DNA of 21,332 nt from Pelargonium cotyledonis (GCA_036897625.1 JAYMTA010001183.1:1-21332); one strand, 5' to 3'. Numbered from the stretch's first letter, positions 10,568 to 20,137 are shown. A program made the numbers and translations. Notes: generated from the letters alone by a model not told the origin.

Positions 10568-11369
10568 CAAAGGTGATTTTGTTCATTTATTTTGTACCTC
10601 ATCTCTTATTCTTTAGGCTGCTTTGGAGTACCTCTCTCGGGTCGCTGGATTTTCATTTATTTTGCTCTATCCCAAGGGTGGGTAGATAGGCAGGGTTTGT
10701 AATTTGTTTTGTTGTAACTCATAGTTAGTGTTTATTCAATGTAAATTAGTATTGGTTTCTGAAAATAGAAAAAAGAAACTGTTGTTAGTACATGAAAGCT
10801 TACAAGTTATAATGAAAAGAGAGAATGGAATTTTTTTATTGTTGGATCTCTATAAAACACCATCATTTGGCACTGCTACATACATTTTTGGATCTCTGAT
10901 AGTAGAAGTTCATGGGCTGCAAATTGATATGAACAGATTCAGAACCTAACCAAATCTTGTCTTTAATTCTACAATATCTGATAGTAATGAGAAATATACT
11001 GAAGAAATGCATTTGGATTATTTTGCAGTTTATAGCATTTGTGGGAACAAATTGTAACTAAGAATGTGTCTTTTTTTTTTTTACTGTTATACCATGAAAT
11101 TCTAAGCGGATCTGTACACTCACGTTGACATCTTCAAGTCATTTTAGCACAAACAAACTAATTCTTATTTGAAATGGGTTAAAGTTTTACCTTTTTACAT
11201 GGGAGTGAAATATGTCTTTTTTAGCCCAGAAAGGAAATGGAAGAAATGTGTTGGACATGGACATAAGTGTCATTTCAATGAAATGTCCAAAAAAATTGGA
11301 ATAAAAACCAAATCAGGTGGTTTTCCCAAAAGTGAGGCAAATCCATCCTCTAACATCTATGTTGTCTGC
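10568..11369 (+). other. ALA1 3' UTR and intergenic spacer
   Basis: T-rich sequence after the ALA1 stop, with no strong AATAAA signal; the usual weak plant polyadenylation elements are probable near 10720-10780. A (T)12-type run lies near 11070. No gene is supported in the spacer before the CDF promoter. Confidence 0.6.
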
Positions 11370-11377
11370 TGACGTCA
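11370..11377 (+). promoter_or_regulatory. TGACGTCA palindrome (bZIP/C-box type)
   Basis: A perfect 8-bp palindrome 277 bp before the CDF start codon. Plant bZIP factors, including HY5-like and TGA-type proteins, bind ACGT cores such as this. Its use in this promoter is inferred only from position. Confidence 0.55.
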
Positions 11378-11431
11378 TCCAGCTACCAACTTCAACTTAT
11401 ATGCTGACTCACCTCCCTCCTGGCACCCACC

Positions 11432-11454
11432 GGTTACCTGCTCTTCCGGTAACC
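11432..11454 (+). promoter_or_regulatory. Inverted GGTTACC/GGTAACC pair in CDF promoter
   Basis: GGTTACC at 11432-11438 and its exact reverse complement GGTAACC at 11448-11454, separated by 9 bp. The arms resemble GT-element cores (GGTTAA/GGTTAC) bound by plant trihelix factors. An AT-rich TATA-like stretch (AATTAAATAAATAAAA) follows at about 11474. Confidence 0.45.
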
Positions 11455-11646
11455 CCCGAAAATTATCTGTAATAATTAAATAAATAAAAACACAACACCC
11501 TTCTCTGACTCTCTCAACACAACAGCAGTAGTGGGCAAATTGGTTGATTTTTATATCAAATTTCTTTTTAGAGAAGAAAAGGTTGTTCTGTTCATTTCCA
11601 TATTGATCCTCACTTTTTGGCTGCAGTTGCTGCTGGGTGGGTATAT

Positions 11647-14359
11647 ATGTCTGAGCTCAGAGATACCGCCATCAAGCTCTTCGGAAGGAATATTCCGGTG
11701 GCCGATTCGGTTCCAGATGCTACCCAACCGCCTATGGTATTGCTACTTTCATTTTCATTTTCTATATTATGTGCTCTGTTGGGATGGTTTCTTTGAATTT
11801 CTGTTTTGTTTCTTTATTTGCAAAGTTGTTTTTTGTTGCCTGTGATTATGATATACATACTTAGAAAACCAGGCTAAAGCTTGAAGCTTTCTCTTTGTGC
11901 TTTGTTTTGGCTAAAAAGGATCCATCTTTGACAGTCGGTTGACTTATGTTTCCCCTTTCTAATTGGGGGTTTTGCTTTTCCAGCATCACTTTAATAGCTT
12001 GAAAATGGAAAACTGTTTCATTTATTTATTTATTCAAATGAAAGAACTAATTTTTCCACTATTCATTCTTTCTAAATTATACAAGTTTTACACATAAAAA
12101 ACAAAAACAAAAACAAAAACAGAAAATGAAAATTGTTTTCTACAGCTAAACATGGCCCTAATTTTCCATATGCCGGAAGAAATAAACTTAGTTGAGCAAA
12201 TTGCAAGTTGTGTTCATACTGTGTATGGAACCTGCAATGCAAATACTCATGCACCACTTGACTTTTTTGTATTAGAATGTTCAAGTGCCACTTTTGTAAA
12301 GTGCAATGGTTAAATGCTGCTTACCCCTACAATGGCCTACCACTTTTGGATAAAACCTGTAACAATGAAACGAGGTTCTTTTAATAGCAAATGAAGAAGA
12401 ATCATTAAGGAAAAACAAAAAGGGGCTTGTTGTGGTTGAGTTAAAAGTTAATAAGCAAACGTTGGTGAAGTGTTCTCATCGAGCAGCTTGAGCTTCGTCA
12501 ATGCCATTTCCCTTCACATGTCTCCTAGGAGGGGGTTTCGGCTGACATAGAATGAATCATTTATGGAATAAAAAGGTGTTTATGGTTTTTTAGTCCTTGG
12601 AGTTCAAGTGATTCGCTCCTCTGAACCTCACGATGTTCTTGAAGCTTGAAGGAGAGGATGCAAATTTGCTTTTGGAATATCAAACATCTTGAATTGTTGC
12701 ACTTCCTCTCTTTCTCTATGCATTTAAATGCTGTAATGGCGGTCTCTCTCGAAGATTTTGTCTTTTTTCCAGCCCAGTACAGCTATAAAGAAATAGATAA
12801 TTTTTAATGGTCACTCAACCAGTTTATATGAAGAAGTGGTTTATGTACAATGAATTGAAGATGGTTTATAGAACATTATCTTTAACATTCAACTTTGCAA
12901 TCACTTAGCTTTGGTTTGTTGCTTGTAACATTTCTAAGGTTGGTTATGTTTAAGATATGTGTTGTTCATGCATGCCTGAATCTGTTGCAATTATTTACTT
13001 TAGGATGAGTCCACACAAGCTACAAACACTAAAGTGAGTGACACCCCATCAGAAAAATCTTGCAAAGATTTTCCTTCAAACTCAGATGAAGGCAGAGAAA
13101 ACAATTTCTCAAATTCTACACTGGAGATTGAGGCAGAAAGAAATCATAACTCGGCTGAAGACCAAGGTGCTCCAAACAATTTAGGTGACCAAGAGAAAAT
13201 TTTGAAGAAGCCAGACAAGATCCTCCAATGTCCTCGGTGCAACAGTTTGGACACGAAGTTTTGCTATTTCAACAATTACAATGTCAACCAACCTAGACAC
13301 TTCTGCAAAAACTGTCACAGATATTGGACTGCTGGGGGGACAATGAGAAATGTTCCTGTGGGAGCTGGACGGCGCAAGAACAAGCATTCAACCCCACAAT
13401 ATCGTCAAGTGGTAGTGTCCCCTGTTGAAGAATCTGATACCCTTAGCTCTGCCAATCACCAGCATCTCTCATCCGTTGGACTTCCGGCTGCTTCAAGACC
13501 TGCCCAGGAAACAGAAGAAGCTTTGAAGTTCGGCAGAGATGCTCCTTTGTGTGAATCAATGGCAGCTTCACTTAATCTTAGAGATTCAACACTAAGTGTC
13601 AAAATTGGTTCTGCCACTGTTGGAAATAGTGGGGAACATCCATCCTCATCTGGCTGTTCTTCGGCATCCACTACTGTCCATGAAAATGAATTGCCAGAAA
13701 TACAAATGGAGCAAGTTAATTTTCCTGGACAGCATGACAGTTTCACTTCTGAACAGCCCATGCAGTGTTATCCTGGTCCAACATGGGCTTATCCTTGGAA
13801 CCCGGGTTGGAATGCAATGGTGTTTGCTCCCAATAACAATAATCAGAGTATAGGTGATACAGGTTCTCTGCCCGTGATGGCAATATCTAGCTTCTGCCCG
13901 CCCAACATCACTGTCCCATTAGTTTCTGCTTCATACTGGGGATGCATGCCGAGCTGGGATGGCAGGAATTGGAATATCCCATTGGTTGCAACTAGTGGCT
14001 GCCTGTCGCCTTCATCTTCTGCAAGCAACAACTGTTCGGGCAATAACTCTCCAACCTTGGGGAAACATTCAAGAGATGCAAGTCTACATGCAGAAGAAAA
14101 GAGTGAGCAGTCTCTTTGGATACCCAAGACTCTAAGAATTGATGACCCGGATGAGGCTGCCAAAAGCTCCATATGGGATACTCTGGGTATTAAGCCTAGT
14201 AACATTCAACCCATTAAGAAAGGTGGCATTTTTAAAGCTTTCCAATCTAAACCAGAAACCGTTTCCCCAACATCAGATGCAGATGCAGATGCTGACCAGG
14301 TTCTACAAGCAAACCCAGCAGCTTTCTCTCGCTCTCAATCATTTCAAGAGAATACGTAA
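11647..14359 (+). CDS. CDF: Cyclic Dof factor (CDF-type Dof transcription factor)
   Basis: Exons 11647-11736 and 13004-14359 join in phase 0 to 481 codons plus stop. CDFs are nuclear repressors or activators that bind AAAG elements, delay flowering by repressing CO and FT, and are removed by FKF1-GIGANTEA. Exon 1 codes for 30 residues carrying the N-terminal CDF motif [13 protein letters not shown] (6-18), which in the family recruits TOPLESS. The Dof zinc finger spans about 104-156, with Cys106, Cys109, Cys131 and Cys134 (CX2C-X21-CX2C) and the [20 protein letters not shown] block. A long Ser/Asn-rich middle follows. C-terminal CDF motifs are present: [20 protein letters not shown] from 401, running on to WDTLGIK (427), and [10 protein letters not shown], with [14 protein letters not shown] at the end. 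Residue 135 is His where CDFs usually have Gln. No ATG occurs in the short presumed leader before 11647. Which CDF number applies cannot be told. Confidence 0.95.
11737..13003 (+). other. CDF intron 1
   Basis: A 1267-bp intron with GTATTG donor and TTACTTTAG acceptor. It separates the 30-residue TOPLESS-binding exon from the Dof exon. AT-rich; a (CAAAAA)n-like run lies near 12100-12118. No embedded gene is visible. Confidence 0.85.
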
Positions 14360-15297
14360 GACTTTCCTGGAATTTCTTCATCGAGCTAATTGTTTGCCTG
14401 GCTATCCTGTTTTAAGGATCCATTTAATGTTAGCATAAAGGACATGGAAACATATTTTATGGTGATTTCTTGCTACATCCTTGGTCTAATTGGCTCAGAA
14501 GATAGGTGTGAGTGGGACTAGATCAAGGAGAATGTTCAACATCTTCTGTGGATGATCTGAGCCCGTTTATTATTTCTGAATACAAGTGGAGAAATGAGTA
14601 TGGGTTGTCTGGAATGCAAGTCTTACACCTTCCCGAACATGTTCTACATTATACGCATTAAGTTTATACCATAATGGTTCTGAGAAACAAGGAGCCATGA
14701 CAGTTCAATTAGATGTCTACTTGTGAGGTATTGCAATTTCAGAATTCTGAGGTATGGTTCTCTGACTCAACTGGCAATGGCACCCAAGACGAAGATTTCT
14801 CTTTCTGACATTTCCTCTTTGAAAACATTTGTTTGTCTGTTGCATGAGAGATAATTTTTGTCCATGAGGAGATCAAGTTTTGCAACTTATTCTTAGCAGC
14901 AGCAATGAAAGCTACTAATTTGGTTTATTTTTGTGTAAAAGCACCAATAGCTTACATTTGATTGCTGCACTGTTTATATTGCATGTGTTAGCTTGTGATC
15001 AGTTGGATTTTATGAAAGCTAACTACAATTCATGGAAAAGTGGGAGATGGAAGGTTGTTTCTTGATGATATGGGTCAAGTTCTTATGCCCATATTTTGTG
15101 CTTATAAATACCATATTTATGATCATAAATGATTGAGAATGTATATAAACTTTTCAGATGCAAGCAAACCTTGAATCATGGGATGCAATGTATGTTATTT
15201 GAATTAAGGATAGTTTCTAAGATTCCAATGAAGCAGTTCAATAAATGAGTATATTTATGTTTCTACTATCAAGAATCTATTCATATTCCTCCTTCAA
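14360..15297 (+). other. CDF 3' UTR and intergenic spacer
   Basis: No supported gene. The first several hundred bases are probably CDF 3' UTR. A perfect 16-bp palindrome ATTTATGATCATAAAT lies at 15115-15130, about 170 bp before the TATA box of the next gene. Confidence 0.6.
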
Positions 15298-15306
15298 TAT
15301 ATAAAA
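15298..15306 (+). promoter_or_regulatory. TATA box of ubiquitin-like gene
   Basis: TATATAAAA lies 86 bp before the ATG at 15392. A start about 30 bp downstream would give a leader of roughly 60 nt, without upstream ATGs. Confidence 0.65.
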
Positions 15307-15391
15307 GATCATCTTATGTATAGAGGAGAGGTATTCATTTCTCCCTGCTTAGATCTACATCACAAACTGTGTGTTCTGCATCAGAATCAAG

Positions 15392-16384
15392 ATGTCTGAG
15401 GTAACTAAAAATTAGAATACAAGTCTTTCATGTATTTTCTGTTTCTAATTGATTGTGGTATTGTTTTCCCAACATTTATGCTCTGAATGAGTTAATTTCA
15501 ACCCATGTCATATGATGCAGGAACTTCAAGATATTCAGATTTATGTAGCTGGATGTGGCTGGGAAGTAAAGCTTTCGGTAACCAGGTCAACCACTGTTTC
15601 TGAAGTCAAGAGGATGATGATGAAGCTCAAAAGACTGCCGATTTCTGAACAAATACTTTCTAATGGGAACATTGCGTGTCTCGAAAACTACAAAACCCTA
15701 GGGTTTTATGATATGAAAGAGGAGTCCAAAATTTGGGTGATAAACCCTTCCTCATTGCTGTCCATCAAGATGCCACAGCTTGGACTCACATTTTTGCACA
15801 GGGCATATGTTTTCAACTTCATAGATGACATCAAGGATATTATAACTGAAAAGACTGGAATGCCACCCATTAGCCAAAATCTGGTGCATGAAGGAAATTT
15901 TCTAGGAGGTAGGATGACTATAAAAAGCTGTGGGATGAAGCCAACAGGTTCAGTTGTCTATGCAATTTTTGGATTACATGTGGAAAATAAATTCATCAGC
16001 CCGATGGTGGTTCAACTAAATAACGAGTTACTCAGCCTGATGGTGGTTCAACCGAACAAAGAGTTACTCAAAATCCAAGTGAAGCCATGGTATACATTCT
16101 TTGATGTCAAGACTGTTATTGAGAGCACCTCTGGAATCCCAGTTTGTGTCCAACAGCTAAGTTTTAACCAAAAACAGCTTGAGGATTGGAAATATGTATC
16201 TGATTATGGCATGAGAAGTTGGACCATAGTCCATATGAGAATCATTGGTACTTGGATGGATCTATTTGTATTCACAACCTTTATGGCAAAGCATAGACTT
16301 AACGTCTATAGCTTGAACACTGTGGATGCTGTATTGAAGAGGATGATTGAGAAGACAGAAATCAGTTGCAAGGCCACTATATGA
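15392..16384 (+). CDS. Tandem ubiquitin-like domain protein (frame broken in repeat 4)
   Basis: The proposed first coding exon is ATG TCT GAG (15392-15400), spliced in phase 0 over a 120-bp intron (GTAACT ... ATGCAG) to 15521. The product starts MSEELQDIQIYVAG and runs 290 residues to TGA 16382-16384. It consists of about 80-residue repeats with the ubiquitin fold pattern (strand, turn, helix DIKDIITEKTGMPP, then QNLVHEGNFLGG). Repeat 1 covers about 5-82 and repeat 2 about 83-165. Repeat 3, with VKTVIESTSGIPVCVQQLSF, runs to about 246, and repeat 4 is broken. No repeat ends in Gly-Gly, so processing and conjugation like ubiquitin are not expected. A 36-bp tandem duplication adds MVVQxNxELL twice at the start of repeat 3. 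Plants have other diverged ubiquitin-like multidomain proteins, but I know no function for this one. An ATG at 15512 is an alternative start if the mini-exon is not used. Confidence 0.75.
15997..16068 (+). repeat. 36-bp in-frame tandem duplication
   Basis: Two adjacent copies (15997-16032, 16033-16068), each beginning CAGCC[C/T]GATGGTGGTTCAAC and ending GAGTTACT, differ at only a few positions. They encode SPMVVQLNNELL and SLMVVQPNKELL. Being 36 bp, the duplication keeps the frame. Confidence 0.9.
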
Positions 16385-16703
16385 CATCAAGGAAGGAGAT
16401 ACTCTTCATTTTGGATATCCTGTGAAAATGAAGGTCATCAAACCAGATGGAACAACAACTAGGGTGGAGATCTTTTCTTATGAAGGCCATGAGAAGAAAG
16501 TTGAGGAAATATGTGGCATCCCATATGAGTTACTTGAGGTTTGTTAAATATCTAGTTGATGTTTAACAATTGTATGCAACTGTATTTGCTTTTCTCAAAA
16601 AAAAAAAAAAAAAAAATCGAAACTGCTATTACCATCTTTACTGTTTGTTAATCTTCTAGTGCATATCTGTTTCTTGTAGCACCAAAAGCTAACCTCTGCA
16701 TAA
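16364..16703 (+). pseudogene. Out-of-frame 3' part of the ubiquitin-like gene
   Basis: After 16363 the coding pattern moves to another frame, which reads VARPLYDIKEGDTLHFGYPV, then a further ubiquitin-like repeat start (MKVIKPDGTTTRVEIFSYEG ... VEEICGIPYELLE). The natural break is at GAAATC|AGTTGCA: sister repeat 3 has GGAATCCCAGTTTG, so loss of two C bases explains the shift. The open frame ends at TAA 16545-16547. Alternatively a donor at 16539 (GAG|GTTTGT) joins an acceptor at 16679 (TTCTTGTAG), adding HQKLTSA and a stop at 16701-16703. That would continue the repeat as GIPYELLE-HQKLTSA, but this splice is speculative. Confidence 0.6.
16597..16616 (+). repeat. (A)20 homopolymer
   Basis: Twenty A residues just after the ubiquitin-like frame. 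The gene upstream appears to have an intron, so this is unlikely to be a retrocopy tail; it is more likely a simple repeat within an intron or 3' UTR. Confidence 0.9.
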
Positions 16704-17300
16704 CTAAGAGGAGGAAAAGATGATTACAAAATGAGTCTTTCTAATAAAGACTAGCAAATATAAATGACTTGAAAAGTGATGAACAACGGAGAAAGGAGGC
16801 AACAAAGACGGGCACAAGACCCGAACCAAACCAGTTATGTGGCAAAACAGAAATGCTGAGAATATCTGGGAGTAAACTTTCAATCCAGTTAGGAACAAAG
16901 GTTGTGTGGCAAAACAGAAATGCTGACATGAGTTTGTCCATGGACATAAAACTTGTAATACTATACGCAATATGTCCCCACTACATTCCTAAACTACATT
17001 ATCTCAAGCCAAAGGTTACAACGGCACAATATATTATTATCTTAAAACTACCACCGTCACAAATTAAATGTCGAATTTTTAAGAAAAAATGTTAAATGAG
17101 GTTTGTACTCTTAGATAAACACATAAAAATTCAATATCTATATGAAAATCATTAATCATTATAACAAAAAGTATTATGGAAAAGCCGGTGTATAAGTTTG
17201 TTAAAAGTGAAAATTGACTTTTTTTTTAAACAAAATTTGGAATTTTTTTTTGAACAAAATTTGAAATTTAGAATGTCATTTAATTTGAAATAGATGAAGT
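16704..17300. other. Intergenic DNA with a 22-bp direct repeat
   Basis: No supported gene. A 22-bp sequence beginning TGTGGCAAAACAGAAATGCT occurs twice, at 16838-16859 and 16905-16926. Short open frames on both strands here have no recognisable domain. Confidence 0.6.
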
Positions 17301-18400
17301 ATTTGTCAATTTTTTTCATGCCCCCTATACTGCGCCTGATCAGAACCCAACCCAACCAACTTTCAAATCGGGTCAAGTTTATCTTGAAAATTTCAGAATA
17401 TATTTGATAAACCCACGCAATTTAGCTCATTAGTGCCTGAAATCCAACCAAACCCGAAGTACTTTCGGGCTAGGTTCAGGTTAGGGATTCGGTTCCTCCA
17501 ACTAGTGAGGTCTAGTATGACCCAACTATATGGCCCACATGCCTCTAGGCCCATAAGTTCATGAGACTATGAGTATTTATCGGTTACGTGACATCTCTTC
17601 ATTTGTTTGGGTAATATATTTTTTATTTTATTTTTTCTTTGGAGAAATGTTTCATTTTTATCCTCCAACCATGTATTTTGTTTCCCATTTGTACTAAATT
17701 TGACTTTTGTTGAAATTTGGTTTTTGAAATATTCATATGATTTTAATTTCTTCTGAAACTATACTATTTTATTTCACATAGACCGACTTTTATCGATTTG
17801 TCAACTACGTGACATTTAAGTTAATTAAACGTATTGATCATATTAGTTTGGAACGAAAATTGTATAATTGAGAACCTGATCGTCACGTCAATTTTGTCTA
17901 ATTTAAAATTTTAATTAAACAATCTTGTTTTAAAATGCTGTCATTGGTAAATATAACTAGAGAATACGGAATCTAAAGATCATTCAGAAACACTGTGACA
18001 AGTTAAGTATATCAAAACATGTTATGAATTGATGAAAAATAAAAAAAATGTGAAAGAATTTAGAGCCCCAAAATAGCTCAATCAGCTCACAGGAAATAAA
18101 TTCATCACTTTGTTATCTGAACCTTCACTATTAGGTAAATATAACGTTGTGGTTTGATAGCTCGTTTTCGTACGTGTTATCTTGCTTTATTTTTATGCTG
18201 AAACTCACTGAATTTGGTTGCTTTATCGCTAGTTGTGGTCCAAAATCTAATTTCACTATCTTCGGATTTAGTTTGAATCATGTTCATTTGGGCCATATTA
18301 GTTATTTTTGGATTAAAAGTACTTGTAAAATAGTGGTGAACGTTTTGATGAGTATTGTTGAGTGTGCAGGTGTGAAATGAGTTTAAAATTATGTTTCCAA
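17301..18400. other. AT-rich repeat-like intergenic DNA
   Basis: The 17340-17530 part has CCCAACC/GGGTCAAG and CGGGCTAGGTTCAGGTT motifs of the kind common in dispersed noncoding plant repeats. The rest is AT-rich and frame-poor. No gene is supported. Confidence 0.45.
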
Positions 18401-18401
18401 A

Positions 18402-18655
18402 ATGTCAAGGTCAACGTATACTGCTCCAGCGGTGGCTGTAGGTGCTCCAGCTGTTCAGATGCATTTCAATTTCCAACCTCAGCACATACCACTCCAGTGG
18501 TTGTACGAGGTGCTGCAACAGTTCAAGTGCTCCAACGGTTGTCTAAAGTGCTCTAGCAGTTCGTAATTTTTAAGAAGATGAGACAACCTCAGCACAAACG
18601 ACTACAACACCACCTATGGGTTCTCCAGTAGTACGAATCTAACATAATTTATTTA
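18402..18655 (+). repeat. Degenerate short-period repeat with GC-richer, coding-like look
   Basis: The motif TGCTCCAGCxGTT and variants recur about every 18-40 bp: GCTCCAGCGGTGG, GGTGCTCCAGCTGTTCA, CACTCCAGTGGTTGTACGA, GGTGCTGCAACAGTTCAA, GTGCTCCAACGGTTG, GTGCTCTAGCAGTTCG, GGTTCTCCAGTAGTACGA. A larger unit also repeats at about 110 bp (CAACCTCAGCACA at 18474 and 18584). A 54-codon frame (18402-18566, MSRSTYTAPAVAVGAPAV...) crosses it but stops, and other frames show Thr/Ala/Pro-rich text. It may be a remnant of a retroelement protein linker; identity unknown. Confidence 0.5.
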
Positions 18656-18799
18656 GGTCATAACTTTCGTACGTTTGAATTGATAAGTTAGCTAGATCCA
18701 GCATCATCCTGAACTCAAAAGTGATTCAAACCTTGAATTTCATCTCAATTTGTTAAACACATTCTTCTTTGCTTCTCTCAATTTGAGTTATTTATCTAG

Positions 18800-19760
18800 T
18801 TGTATTTATTTTCATCATCATCACTCTTCATGTTTAAGACGCACCAACTGGAATTTATTTATTGCATTTACTACATAAGGGTAACTAAAGACCTATCAAT
18901 GCAAATGACCTAATGGACTCTTAGAGTTTCTATAGAATATTATTGCCCTAAAATACACCCAAGTTCAGTTTATTATCCATGAACATGATTCCTATTAAGG
19001 TCATTCATATCCACTACAATCAAGCAATCAAAGTGATCAAATAAGATTACAAGCAATAAGCATTCGATAAACTAATTAAAATCCAAACTATCATTAATCA
19101 ATCATCTAAAATCCATCATCATCAAACCCTCTATGATTCACACCCCAAATCTGGGGATTATTTACTCATGCTAGATGAAAAACATGAGAAAACAATACCA
19201 AAACAAGTATTCATAGCATTCAATACAAGTTCCCAAATCAATTCGATGATAAAACAAAGTTCAAACATAGAAATCTATAAGAGATCTCTACGTTCATTTC
19301 CATGGCAGTTGTCAAAAAGTTTCTTTCTTTCTTTCTTCTTCTTTTTCTTCCCTTTTTTCTTTCCGATATAACAACTCCCCAAACTTTTTGCAAAACAAGT
19401 CAAGTCTAAACTTTTTATTTGTATGGACTCACCATGATACCTACTACCAAGCATGTTTCATTCTTGCATCTCCTCTCAAGTAGCTTTTCATCTTTCAAAG
19501 ATGATTCGCCAAGTTCACAATCTTATACGGGTCCAAAATAATGTTGAGAATTAAGAACAAATGGACACATAGGCATATAACATGTGTTCATGAACAAAAG
19601 GTTTCAGGCACACAATGGGTGACTAAAGATTTATCATTAGGCTTTTAGGCTCAAACGATTTAAATATGGCCTCGATCATATCCCTTAAGCTAAGCCTCCT
19701 AGTCTGCTGGGGACTTGGGTTTAAGTGACTCTAGGAGTTAGTGTTATTTGTTATTTCTTT
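18800..19760 (-). mobile_element. Possible LTR-retrotransposon noncoding remnant, minus strand
   Basis: On the minus strand the text includes AAAAGTTTGGGGAGTTGTTA (around 19370-19392) followed by a purine-rich run (complement of the CT tract 19321-19363) and CATCTAGCATGAGTAAATAA. A TTGGGGAG element downstream of pol and such long AT-rich noncoding tails are familiar from plant Ty3/gypsy elements. No gag or pol domain, primer-binding site or paired LTR can be shown in the window, so this is a resemblance only. Confidence 0.3.
19321..19363 (+). repeat. Polypyrimidine (CTTT)n-rich tract
   Basis: About 43 bases of T with regularly spaced C, beginning as CTTT repeats. It is a simple-sequence stretch, or the complement of a retroelement polypurine-like region if the minus-strand interpretation holds. 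Confidence 0.8.
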
Positions 19761-19925
19761 TGTTGTTTTTAGTGGTGTTGTTTCAGGTCATTTCTTCTAT
19801 AGTTTATAAGAAAGACTTGTCAAACGAAGAAGAAAGTTCATCACCTTTACAAGATAGAGACATTAAGACATAATGGACTTTTAGGACTAACCTGGGAAAG
19901 AAAAATATTGAACAACAAGGCATCA

Positions 19926-20137
19926 TGTCTAACAACGGGGATGATAGATCTAGATCATCCACGGATGAGGGATGCCGTGAAGAAATCAATTCCCCTCTAG
20001 GGCGAAGACATCAAAGGGTAGACTTGACACCGAGGCTAGTGGTAGTTCAATACCCGCGAGATTATGTATCTCATGAACATCATAATGATCAGCAAGGGCA
20101 AGGAGCAAATCAGTACCTACAAAACTGGATGCTTTAG
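19926..20137 (+). CDS. Unidentified short ORF, possible transposon remnant
   Basis: An ATG at 19925-19927 opens 70 codons starting MSNNGDDRSRSSTDEGCREE and ending NQYLQNWML at a TAG. After this stop the same frame continues openly (FMDPDDDAICGQDDNIYGNW ...) to about 20280, so one nonsense mutation may have split a longer frame. The composition is hydrophilic, with Asp/Arg/Ser/Gln-rich stretches, and resembles the start of a retroelement gag protein, but no domain is identifiable. It lies in repeat-like surroundings without visible promoter or splice context, so a functional gene is unlikely. Confidence 0.25.

Noticed and set aside
13456-14205. Minus-strand frames of 101 and 120 codons in the CDF exon
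   Set aside because: They overlap a clearly conserved plus-strand Dof/CDF frame and show no domain.
16597-16616. (A)20 as a retrocopy tail of the ubiquitin-like gene
   Set aside because: The gene has a TATA box and a probable intron, and no target duplication was found flanking it.
16704-16970. Minus-strand frames rich in Phe/Leu/Ser around the 22-bp repeat
   Set aside because: No domain or splice context is seen, and the repeat itself produces the similar peptide segments.
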